A DNA stretch of 39,310 nucleotides, from positions 1 to 39,310 of the forward strand of contig JAFGDJ010000095.1 of NCBI GenBank assembly GCA_016932135.1, written 5' to 3'. This document shows positions 24,093-31,669 of this stretch, piece after piece. The notes under the pieces were generated by a model, which saw nothing but the letters and a program-made list of their open reading frames with translations, was not told the origin of the DNA and did no database searches. The translations under genes were made by a program, and so were the position numbers. Within the stretch, counting starts at the first letter, position 1. Each line of letters begins with the position of its first letter. This DNA is from Spirochaetales bacterium (GTDB lineage: Bacteria; Spirochaetota; Spirochaetia; JAFGDJ01).

Positions 24093-25349
24093 TCAGTCCA
24101 GATTCAGCTCCGGAGGTTCTGAACCGCCTTCCCATAGTCTTTCATCTTCCACTGAAAAATCCCTGCCGTAGACATACTGAAAAAGATACCGAAAATCCTC
24201 CGGCTGCATCTCCAGGAATTGCAGTCCGTAGAAGGTTTTATTGCCGTCCTGGATTTTCCGCATAACCCGGGAATAGATGCTCATGCTTCGTTGCCCTAAA
24301 CGCAATTGGATCTTTAAATCGGTGTATAGAACAATGAGAGAACGGAGCCCCGCCGAGGCGTGCATGAACATCAGTCCGGAAGCGCTTATGTCGATGATCT
24401 CGGCTTTGTACTCATTCTCCGTGGGTTTTTCTCCCTTGAAATACCCTTCATTTTTCAAGGTATAAGCCAGGACCTTGGAAAACTGGTGCACATAATCCAG
24501 GTCGTACTTTGACAACACCCCGGAACCGATCTTCTTGGCCAGGTAGATGTATCCCACGGCATACTGATGATACAGCACCGGGCAATACAGTTCGGAAACA
24601 ACACCCCGCTGTTTCTTTCGTAAAAGGTAATCATCGATGTGCTGCCGGCTCACCTCCTCCGAGCCTTCCGGCACATCCTCATCGCTGGTGTAGAGCATAT
24701 AACGGGTGATGATTTTTCCATCGGTATCCAGATCGGTATTCGGGAAGGCCTCCGAGGTAGAAGGAATAAAAAGGATCTTCCCCAGGCGGGAAATGATTTC
24801 TTCTTCAAAGCCCTCCGGGCGCTTATCCCGGAACATAAGCATGTTGTTTTCATCGGCCCGTTCACCGGCTTCCCGTTTAAACCCATCGACCAGGCTAACC
24901 AGGGAATCCAGGTTGAAGCTTACATCGGGCTGGGGCGGGAGAACGGGGTCGTATTCCTCGGTCTTGGGAAAGGTGAGTTCCACCTTGGTTTCTTTTATCA
25001 TAAAGGAGAGTTCCACATCCTCCGGAGTGGGTACCCGTTCGTACTTTCGGGTGAGGTTTTTCAGAATCCGTTTGGGAAAAGAGACGATTAGCTTTTCCGC
25101 CGCCCGGATCACCCGGGTTTCAAAGGTCATAACATTACCAAAATAGGAGAAATATACCCGGACCCTATCGCCTGATGAGAGGTCTTGATAGGGTTCGTCG
25201 GTACTTTCCAATTCCACCGTATCGTCGTCGAACCCTTTGACGAGAGAAGATACGGTATTCTTCCTACCATGGATCTCCACCGGGATCTTTTTATCCCACA
25301 GTGCCTGGATGATGAATTCCTTTTCTATCCTGCTTATTTCCAGCCCCAT
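24093..25349 (-). CDS. DUF1577-like protein with a PilZ domain split by an insertion
   Basis: The 418-residue protein has a YcgR-N-like first domain (about 1-95). Then comes RKYER (101-105, RxxxR), a large insertion (about 110-310) that looks GAF-like (for example SELYCPVLYHQYAVGYIYLA), and a PilZ-like C-terminal domain with DISASG (320-325, DxSxxG). Both cyclic-di-GMP motifs are thus present but about 215 residues apart. The layout resembles DUF1577 proteins described from spirochaetes; that assignment is from memory. It is probably cytoplasmic. The start has AGGGGG 5 bases upstream and follows the lipoprotein gene by 9 bases. Confidence 0.72.
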   Translation of the reverse strand: MGLEISRIEKEFIIQALWDKKIPVEIHGRKNTVSSLVKGFDDDTVELESTDEPYQDLSSGDRVRVYFSYFGNVMTFETRVIRAAEKLIVSFPKRILKNLTRKYERVPTPEDVELSFMIKETKVELTFPKTEEYDPVLPPQPDVSFNLDSLVSLVDGFKREAGERADENNMLMFRDKRPEGFEEEIISRLGKILFIPSTSEAFPNTDLDTDGKIITRYMLYTSDEDVPEGSEEVSRQHIDDYLLRKKQRGVVSELYCPVLYHQYAVGYIYLAKKIGSGVLSKYDLDYVHQFSKVLAYTLKNEGYFKGEKPTENEYKAEIIDISASGLMFMHASAGLRSLIVLYTDLKIQLRLGQRSMSIYSRVMRKIQDGNKTFYGLQFLEMQPEDFRYLFQYVYGRDFSVEDERLWEGGSEPPELNLD

Positions 25350-25358
25350 GAAAGCCCC

Positions 25359-26069
25359 CTAAAAGGTATCCAGATACCGGTATACTACCGGTTGATACGG
25401 TTCCGATCTCCCCTGATAGGGTTCCTCTAAAAGGGAAAGATCCACCTGCAGATCCTCCAGATACCAGGTATTCGTAATTTTACGAAAATACATTTCTCCG
25501 GAAGAAACGGCATCATTTTTATATAACCTGATATTGCAGCGGCCTTCCGCGGCTCCAGGAATTATAAAGCTCCCCAGGCGCACGGCATCGGGAACCGTAG
25601 AATTGGCGATATAATGGTCAAGAAAAGTCTTTATGTTTTGCCGTGATTCTTCCAACACCAGATCTCCGGGAAATACTCCCTCTTTCAGGGCAGCAAAGAA
25701 ATTGAGGGACAGGGCCATGATCGCGGCTTCTTCGTTCTTGTCGGTTCGATGACTCTGCAGCGGACCGATAACGAAATCTTCCGGCAGCACCCAGTCTTCC
25801 CGGCGGATAGAAAGAAACCCCTCCATACCGGCGTTTCGTTCCACCTGCAGGACCGGATCTTCCCGGGTTTCAGTTTTCGAAGGATCCCGGCGTTCGATCT
25901 GTATCGTTCCCGGTCCCGCGGCCGGTGTGGCGGCGGTGTCGGGTTCTTCCGGCGTTGCCCCTGCCGCGACTTCGGAAGATTTCGTTTCCGGCAAGGGGGG
26001 TACAGCTTTCTTTTCGCATCCGGAGAAAAGGAAAAGGATCACCGGAAGGACAAATACCAAGCCTTTCAT
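25359..26069 (-). CDS. Putative lipoprotein of unknown function
   Basis: I chose the ATG at 26069 (236 residues) because the protein then begins with a lysine, a hydrophobic core and the lipobox FSGC (Cys18); AAGG lies 4 bases upstream. A low-complexity Ala/Glu/Pro/Thr linker follows (about 20-65), typical of lipid-anchored proteins. The remaining region (about 90-236) has mixed alpha/beta character, with no family I can name. It precedes the DUF1577-like gene by 9 bases, so the two form an operon. Confidence 0.75.
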   Translation of the reverse strand: MKGLVFVLPVILFLFSGCEKKAVPPLPETKSSEVAAGATPEEPDTAATPAAGPGTIQIERRDPSKTETREDPVLQVERNAGMEGFLSIRREDWVLPEDFVIGPLQSHRTDKNEEAAIMALSLNFFAALKEGVFPGDLVLEESRQNIKTFLDHYIANSTVPDAVRLGSFIIPGAAEGRCNIRLYKNDAVSSGEMYFRKITNTWYLEDLQVDLSLLEEPYQGRSEPYQPVVYRYLDTF

Positions 26070-26078
26070 TATACCTTG

Positions 26079-26108
26079 ATGGTAGCAAAAGGATATCCTC
26101 CTTGTCAA
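26079..26108 (-). promoter_or_regulatory. Predicted promoter for the lipoprotein/DUF1577 operon with palindrome in spacer
   Basis: On the minus strand TTGACA (26108-26103) and TACCAT (26084-26079) are separated by 18 bases. The palindrome AGGATATCCT (26099-26090) lies inside the spacer, a common place for an operator. The -10 box ends 9 bases before the ATG at 26069. Confidence 0.5.
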
Positions 26109-26112
26109 ACTA

Positions 26113-26141
26113 TGGACAGAGGGTTCTTCACCGGATAGTAT
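26113..26141 (+). promoter_or_regulatory. Predicted promoter for the aconitase operon
   Basis: TGGACA (26113-26118) and TAGTAT (26136-26141) are separated by 17 bases. The leader is about 17 bases and holds AAAGGAG 5 bases before the ATG at 26165. Confidence 0.5.
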
Positions 26142-26164
26142 GGGGCTGAATAAAAGGAGCGGTC

Positions 26165-28102
26165 ATGGCAGATACACTGACGAATAAAATTTTAAAAGCC
26201 CACCTGGCGGACGGTGATCTTCAGCCGGGTTCTCCCCTGGGCATCAGGATCGACCAGACCCTTACCCAGGATGCTACCGGAACCATGGCCTACCTGCAGT
26301 TTGAAGCCATGGGTATAAACACCGTCAGAACAGAAATATCGGTCTCCTACGTGGACCATAACACCCAGCAGACCGATTACAGGAACATGGACGACCACCG
26401 GTTCCTTCAAAGCGCCGCCGCCCGTTACGGGGTGTATTTTTCAAGACACGGCAACGGCATTTGCCACCAGGTGCATCTTGAGCGTTTCGGCAAGCCGGGG
26501 AAAACCCTCCTGGGTTCAGATTCCCATACTCCCACCGGCGGCGGTCTTGCCATGCTGGCCATCGGGGCCGGAGGTCTCGACGTGGCCGCCGCCATGGCGG
26601 GGGCGCCCTTTTATCTCACCGCGCCCCAGGTGGTGGGGGTTTACCTTACCGGCTCTCTGCAGCCCAGGGTGAGCGCCAAGGACATTATTTTGACGATTCT
26701 GGCCACGGAAACCGTTTCCGGCGGCGTCGGCAAGATATATGAATACTTCGGCCCCGGGATCAAATCCCTCACCGTGCCGGAAAGGGCTACCATTACCAAC
26801 ATGGGGGCCGAACTGGGGGCCACAACGTCCCTTTTCCCTTCGGATGAACAGACTAAGGCCTTTCTTGCTTCTCAGCAAAGGGAGACGGATTGGGTTCCTC
26901 TTCAGGCCGATGAAGACGCTTCGTATGCTCGGATTATCGACGTGGATCTTTCCAAGGTGGTGCCCATGGCGGCGCTGCCCCATATGCCCGATAAGGCCGT
27001 GCCGGTGGAAGAGGTGGCCGGTTTGGAAATTCAGCAGGTGGCCATCGGCTCCTGCACCAATTCTTCTATTTCAGACCTGGCTCATACCGCTGCCCTGCTC
27101 CGGGGGAAAAAGGTCCACCCCCGCCTATCCCTGGGGGTAGCCCCCGGGTCAAGACAGGTTTTAGCCGCGGCGGCTCGCAGCGGTATCCTCGCCGATCTGA
27201 TAGAGTCCGGGGCGCGGATATTAGAAAGCGCCTGCGGTCCCTGCATCGGTATGGGCTTCGCCCCCTCCTCGGGGGGGAGAAGTCTCCGGACCTTCAACCG
27301 GAACTTCAAGGGCCGCAGCGGTACCGCGGACGCGGAAATTTACCTGGTTTCTCCGGAAACCGCGGCGGCTTCCGCTCTCACCGGGGTGATCACCGATCCG
27401 AGGACCCTGTCCTTTGAGGCCGGGGAGGACTATCACCCGGTGATGCTGCCCGACGACGGTATGATCATCCCCCCTCTTGAGCCGGCCGAAGCCGCCCGGG
27501 TTACCTTGATCCGGGGACCGAATATCGCCCCCTGCCCCGCCGGAAGTCCGGTTCCGGATCGCCTGGAGGCTCCTGTGATCCTGAAAACCGGCGACAACAT
27601 CACCACCGACGACATCATGCCCGCCGGTTCGGCAATTTTACCCTTGCGGTCCAACATTCCGGCCATGGCCGAGTATGTGTTTACCCACCTGGACAGCAAT
27701 TTTTCCCACCGGGCCAAAGCGGCGGGAGAGGGAATTATCCTCGGGGGTGAAAACTACGGCCAGGGATCGTCCCGGGAACACGCGGCCTTAGCCCCCATGT
27801 ATCTGGGTATCCGGGCAGTCATCGCCAAGAGCTTTGCCCGGATACACCGGGCTAATCTGATCAATTTCGGCATTCTGCCTCTGACCATGGACAACCCGGC
27901 GGACTACGACGCCCTGGAACAGGGAGACATCCTAGTCCTGGAAGGTTTGCGGCACAGCCTGGAGAAGGGTACGCCGATTCAAGCCCGAAACCTGACGAAT
28001 AACCGCTTCTTTTCTCTCTCTCACGGCTGTGCCGGCAGAACCGCCGCCATTTTACAAGCCGGGGGACTCCTTCGCTTTGTCGGCCGGGGAAAGGAGAAGT
28101 AA
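26165..28102 (+). CDS. Aconitate hydratase, short form
   Basis: The 645-residue protein has the aconitase order: an N-terminal region with HQVHLERFGKPGKTLLGSDSH, an IGSCTNS cysteine (Cys297) and a CGPC pair (Cys357, Cys360), which together bind the [4Fe-4S] cluster. The C-terminal swivel domain carries TTDDIMPAG, NYGQGSSREHAA and NLINFGILPL. It isomerises citrate and isocitrate via cis-aconitate; a homoaconitase or isopropylmalate activity cannot be excluded by motif alone. At this length it belongs to the compact mitochondrial-type group rather than the 850-900-residue bacterial AcnA/AcnB forms. The start has AAAGGAG 5 bases upstream. An HD hydrolase gene follows after 7 bases. Confidence 0.93.
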   Translation: MADTLTNKILKAHLADGDLQPGSPLGIRIDQTLTQDATGTMAYLQFEAMGINTVRTEISVSYVDHNTQQTDYRNMDDHRFLQSAAARYGVYFSRHGNGICHQVHLERFGKPGKTLLGSDSHTPTGGGLAMLAIGAGGLDVAAAMAGAPFYLTAPQVVGVYLTGSLQPRVSAKDIILTILATETVSGGVGKIYEYFGPGIKSLTVPERATITNMGAELGATTSLFPSDEQTKAFLASQQRETDWVPLQADEDASYARIIDVDLSKVVPMAALPHMPDKAVPVEEVAGLEIQQVAIGSCTNSSISDLAHTAALLRGKKVHPRLSLGVAPGSRQVLAAAARSGILADLIESGARILESACGPCIGMGFAPSSGGRSLRTFNRNFKGRSGTADAEIYLVSPETAAASALTGVITDPRTLSFEAGEDYHPVMLPDDGMIIPPLEPAEAARVTLIRGPNIAPCPAGSPVPDRLEAPVILKTGDNITTDDIMPAGSAILPLRSNIPAMAEYVFTHLDSNFSHRAKAAGEGIILGGENYGQGSSREHAALAPMYLGIRAVIAKSFARIHRANLINFGILPLTMDNPADYDALEQGDILVLEGLRHSLEKGTPIQARNLTNNRFFSLSHGCAGRTAAILQAGGLLRFVGRGKEK

Positions 28103-28109
28103 AATCGGT

Positions 28110-29378
28110 ATGTCGAAAAAGAAAAGGATTCTGCTTCAGCTATCCGACGATTACAACGAACCGGTGAGGGACCCCTTATGGAAAAACATCTACCTCACCT
28201 CAGGAATGAAGCACCTCCTGTCCAGCCCCCCCATGCAGAAACTTCACGGCATAAAACAGCTGGGGCCGACCTACCTGGTCTATCCCGGTGCGACTCATAC
28301 CCGCTTTTCCCACAGCCTGGGAGTCTTCTGCCTGGCCAAGCGGATCATCGGGAAACTGGTGTCCTTCGAAGACTGCCTCGATCTGGAGGAGGAATCGGTC
28401 CGATCCTTTCTCTGCGCGGCTTTGCTGCACGATCTGGGTCATTTTCCCTACGCCCACTCACTGAAAGAACTTCCCCTGGTCTCCCACGAGACCCTGACGG
28501 CCCGCATGATCCTGGAAGAGCCCCTTAAAACCCTCCTGCGGGACCAGGTACAGGCCGACCCTTACACCGCCGCGGCCATTGTGGATGAAAGCTTAGACGA
28601 TCAGGGTCGAGGCGACATCAGGTTTTTCAGACGAATTCTCTCCGGGACCCTGGACCCGGATAAACTGGATTATCTCAACCGGGACGCCTTCTACTGCGGG
28701 GTGCCTTACGGCATACAGGATACCGAGTTCGTCCTGGATCGGCTGAAACCCTACCAGGAGGGCATCTGCATAACCTCCCGGGGGCTTCCGGCCCTGGAGA
28801 ATATCCTCTTTTCGAAATACCTGATGTACAGGACGGTGTACTGGCATAAAACCGTCCGGGTTGCCACGGCCATGATTAAACACGCGGTCTTCGCCGCCCT
28901 GCGGGAAGGGGTCCTACGGCCGGAGGAGCTCTACGGACTGGAAGATGAGGAATTTCACCGCTCCTGGGAGACTTCATCCTTCAGGCCCTTTCACCTCCTA
29001 GGACTGGTGCGCTCCCGTCGTCTCTATAAAGCCGTCCTGGAGATACCCTTTCTCCCGGAGAAGAAGGAGCACCGCGACCTTTTTGACCTGCGCCTTCGGC
29101 GGCAGAAGGAGCTTGAAACCGCCGATGCCCTGATACAAGCGGGGGTTCCTCTGGATCGGGAAGACTGCATTATCGATGTGCCGGAGGAAATCTCCTTTAC
29201 TTTAGACATCCCCGTGACAGAGGACGGGGAGGAACTAAAAAGTGAACATCTTACCCCCTTCTCCGGACCTACGGTGGAGCAGTTTCGCCGGTCCTTAAGG
29301 TACATCCGCCTGATGTTGCCGTCAAAGGCCGCCGAGGCTCTGGATCATCCGGCCGATATGATCTCATGGCAGCTTTAG
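28110..29378 (+). CDS. HD-domain phosphohydrolase
   Basis: I chose the ATG at 28110 (422 residues); AAGGAG at 28091-28096 lies 13 bases upstream, a long but possible spacing, and an upstream reading would overlap aconitase. The HD signature is TRFSHSLG (His68), LLHDLGHFPYAHS (His107, Asp108) and a later Asp in DPDKLDYLNRDAFYCG (about 184). This pattern matches the dNTPase-like HD family (SAMHD1/dGTPase relatives). The substrate is unknown; nucleotide triphosphates or phosphoesters are plausible. It overlaps the following TtcA-like gene by 13 bases. Confidence 0.88.
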   Translation: MSKKKRILLQLSDDYNEPVRDPLWKNIYLTSGMKHLLSSPPMQKLHGIKQLGPTYLVYPGATHTRFSHSLGVFCLAKRIIGKLVSFEDCLDLEEESVRSFLCAALLHDLGHFPYAHSLKELPLVSHETLTARMILEEPLKTLLRDQVQADPYTAAAIVDESLDDQGRGDIRFFRRILSGTLDPDKLDYLNRDAFYCGVPYGIQDTEFVLDRLKPYQEGICITSRGLPALENILFSKYLMYRTVYWHKTVRVATAMIKHAVFAALREGVLRPEELYGLEDEEFHRSWETSSFRPFHLLGLVRSRRLYKAVLEIPFLPEKKEHRDLFDLRLRRQKELETADALIQAGVPLDREDCIIDVPEEISFTLDIPVTEDGEELKSEHLTPFSGPTVEQFRRSLRYIRLMLPSKAAEALDHPADMISWQL

Positions 29379-30118
29379 AAGAGGTACTGCGCGGCAGGAT
29401 CCCCCCATGGCTTCTCCGCCTGGTAAAACAGGCCGGAAGAAGCATCAACCGCTTCGGCATGATAGGAGCGGACGACCGGATTCTCCTGGGCACTTCCGGT
29501 GGAAAGGACTCCCTGGTGCTGGCCCTGCTGCTGACCTTGCGAAAAACCTGGCTTCCCATCGACTATGACCTGAAGGCGCTGCATATCGATTGGGTGGAAT
29601 ATCCCATGACCGCCGACGAGAAAGACACCCTGCAGATTTATTTCGATGCCCTGAAGATTCCCCTGGAGATCCATCGAACCCCCATGGAAAACCCCTCCTT
29701 TCAGGGAGAATTCAACTGCTACCTCTGCGCGAGGAATCGACGGCGGATCCTCTTTCAAAAAGCCGACGAACTAGGTATCAGCAAGATCGCCCTGGGGCAC
29801 CATCTGGATGATTTTGTGGAGACGATTCTGATAAATCTCTGCTTTCGCGGCAGTATCGAGAGCATGCAGCCGGTGCAGGATTTCTTTTTCGGGGCTTTGC
29901 ACATCATCCGCCCCCTCTGCGAGATTCCCGAAGCCGCGGTTCAACGGATAGCCGATCGCCTTGACCTGCCGGTGATTCCAAAACGCTGCCCCCACGAAGC
30001 TGAGAATATCCGTTTTCGATTGAAGCCCCTGGTCTCGGAGCTTTCTCACTTGGACAAGCTCGCTCGCTCTCACATCTTCGAGGCTTTCTTCGGCGGGAAA
30101 AGCAAAAAAACGGATTAA
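29366..30118 (+). CDS. TtcA-like tRNA 2-thiolation enzyme
   Basis: The 250-residue protein is an N-type ATP pyrophosphatase with the PP-loop SGGKDS (44-49) and GHHLDDFVETILIN. Three cysteines match the [4Fe-4S] ligands of TtcA: Cys118 and Cys121 (CYLC) and Cys208 (PKRCPHEAEN). TtcA thiolates cytidine 32 in some tRNAs. Related PP-loop enzymes act on other positions, so the exact target is inferred. The ATG at 29366 overlaps the end of the HD hydrolase gene by 13 bases. It ends the aconitase operon. Confidence 0.85.
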   Translation: MAALEEVLRGRIPPWLLRLVKQAGRSINRFGMIGADDRILLGTSGGKDSLVLALLLTLRKTWLPIDYDLKALHIDWVEYPMTADEKDTLQIYFDALKIPLEIHRTPMENPSFQGEFNCYLCARNRRRILFQKADELGISKIALGHHLDDFVETILINLCFRGSIESMQPVQDFFFGALHIIRPLCEIPEAAVQRIADRLDLPVIPKRCPHEAENIRFRLKPLVSELSHLDKLARSHIFEAFFGGKSKKTD

Positions 30119-30218
30119 GGGCATCTTCAACCTGCGTAAGGTTAAAATACCGACAGGTGATCAGGAACTAGTTGCATTGACCGGAAAATACCACTACATT
30201 ACACAATAGGAAGGGGAC

Positions 30219-30668
30219 ATGAGATACTCCAAGCTGATGAAAGAACGAATTCGCCGGGTCCGGGTGTTGTTCAAAGAACTGGGCTACGACATCTTCGACG
30301 GAGAAACCGAAGAAGGCAGCTATCACGCGGGCTTTGAAGGCGAAAACGGCTACGAAGGATCCTTTTATATCGACCAGGACAGTAAATTCCTGGAACTGGC
30401 CTATACCTTCTCTTTTTCTTCCCGCATGACCCTTTTTGTACGGGATAAACTGGATGAAATGCTGAAGATCTGTTACGAATTCGGCTGTTATCTCAATGTT
30501 CAGAAAAGTGATGAAATTATGTTCACCGTGTTCTCCAAGATCTACTTTGCCGGGCTGAACTATTACAGTCTCAAGGAGACTTTGAAGGATTTTACGGGTT
30601 GTATCGATTCGCTCCGGGATTTGATTGAAATCGTCAAAGAGGGGGGCAACATTCATGAAGGTTCATAA
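30219..30668 (+). CDS. Small protein of unknown function (YbjN-like shape)
   Basis: The 149-residue protein has no signal peptide or membrane segment. Its alternating alpha/beta pattern (a basic N-terminal helix, then ELGYDIFDGETEEGSYHAGF, then helices rich in aromatic residues) resembles YbjN or type III chaperone-like folds, but I do not recognise a family. An upstream TTGACC (30177-30182) suggests a promoter, with only a poor -10. GGAAGGGG lies close to the ATG. It overlaps the ComFB-family gene by 14 bases. Confidence 0.65.
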   Translation: MRYSKLMKERIRRVRVLFKELGYDIFDGETEEGSYHAGFEGENGYEGSFYIDQDSKFLELAYTFSFSSRMTLFVRDKLDEMLKICYEFGCYLNVQKSDEIMFTVFSKIYFAGLNYYSLKETLKDFTGCIDSLRDLIEIVKEGGNIHEGS

Positions 30669-31380
30669 TCTCCTGGAAGATATTGTCTCGGAAAAGGTGG
30701 AAGAAATCTTCAAGGATGAGGAGGAACATCCCGTCGCCGGTTTCTGCACCTGTGATCAATGCCGGATGGATGTGACCTGTTACGTCCTCAATCGTACCAA
30801 ACCGGAATACATCATCTCGGGCAGAGGGTTTGCCCATCTGAAAACCGATTATGAGACCAATGCGCAGATTATGGCCGACCTGACTGCTTTAATTATGGAG
30901 GGGATAAAAAAGGTCTCCCGTACCAAGCGGCCATTTTTTCCCCATACCCCTGAGACCGGAGAGTCCCAGGATAAGGGACCGGTCTTCAACTTCCCCATTA
31001 TCGCCGGCAGGATCTTCAACGGTAAAACCTTCGAACCCATCTCAGGGGTGGATGTGACCCTCACCTCGGAAGGCAACCTGGTCCCGATGAAAAACAGAAA
31101 TTGGCAGAACCCGTACCGGATGGCAGAGTCTACCGCGGGGAATTACATGTTTTGGCCTTCCCCCTTACGGGCTGAGAAGACCGGGCAGGAGAAGACCTTT
31201 CCCTTCCAGGTATCTGTACACTTCGACACCTATGAAGATATGTCCCACGTTTTTACCCTGACCCTTACCGCTTCGGATGAACAGTTGGATACCATCTGTC
31301 TGAACGAAAACTACAATCCGGAAGATTTATATCTCTTCAGCTCTTCGTCCCCCGAGAATATCCTGGGAGCGGAAACCTAG
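30655..31380 (+). CDS. ComFB-family protein with C-terminal beta-sandwich extension
   Basis: I chose the ATG at 30655 (241 residues): GGGGGG lies about 10 bases upstream, and the ComFB domain begins right there (VHNLLEDIVSEKVEEIF). The domain (about 1-95) keeps the cysteine cluster Cys31, Cys33, Cys36 and Cys42 (CTCDQCRMDVTC). ComFB-family proteins in cyanobacteria have been reported as cyclic-di-GMP receptors. The C-terminal part (about 110-241) has IAGRIFNGKTFEPISGVDVTL, typical of carboxypeptidase-regulatory-like beta-sandwiches. No signal peptide is present. It is overlapped by the small gene upstream, and its stop overlaps the convergent DUF503 gene. Confidence 0.78.
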   Translation: MKVHNLLEDIVSEKVEEIFKDEEEHPVAGFCTCDQCRMDVTCYVLNRTKPEYIISGRGFAHLKTDYETNAQIMADLTALIMEGIKKVSRTKRPFFPHTPETGESQDKGPVFNFPIIAGRIFNGKTFEPISGVDVTLTSEGNLVPMKNRNWQNPYRMAESTAGNYMFWPSPLRAEKTGQEKTFPFQVSVHFDTYEDMSHVFTLTLTASDEQLDTICLNENYNPEDLYLFSSSSPENILGAET

Positions 31381-31664
31381 AACATTTCCGAATAGACCGA
31401 CACGTCCTGGAGCCTGCCCGGTGCCTCGTCTTCCACGAAACGAATTACCTTTTGCATAACCGATTCACCGTACCGGGATGAATTCGATACCAGGGCTGCT
31501 CCGATCTGGGTAAAGGTAAGGGAGTCCTGCAGGTCCACTTCCGCCGCGGAGAGCTTGAATTTTCGGGCGATTTTAGCAATCAGGGATTTGACGATCCTTC
31601 TTTTTTCTTTAATCGAGGTAATATCCGGCAGTTGAATGATAAACTGAACCATGGAAACGACCAT
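31377..31664 (-). CDS. DUF503-family protein (YlxP-like)
   Basis: The 95-residue protein has the family pattern LPDITSIKEKRRIVKSLIAKI, then LTFTQIGAALVSNSSRYGESVMQKVIRFVED. YlxP in Bacillus lies near rbfA and truB in the ribosome/tRNA operon; its function is not established. The start at 31664 has AGGAG 8 bases upstream, inside the end of the upstream gene, so translation is coupled. Its stop shares four bases with the stop of the convergent ComFB gene. Confidence 0.85.
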   Translation of the reverse strand: MVVSMVQFIIQLPDITSIKEKRRIVKSLIAKIARKFKLSAAEVDLQDSLTFTQIGAALVSNSSRYGESVMQKVIRFVEDEAPGRLQDVSVYSEMF

Positions 31665-31669
31665 GGATG

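Noticed and set aside
30130-30144. Inverted repeat AACCT/AGGTT after the TtcA-like gene
   Set aside because: The 5-bp stem has no T tract on either strand and is short enough to arise by chance.
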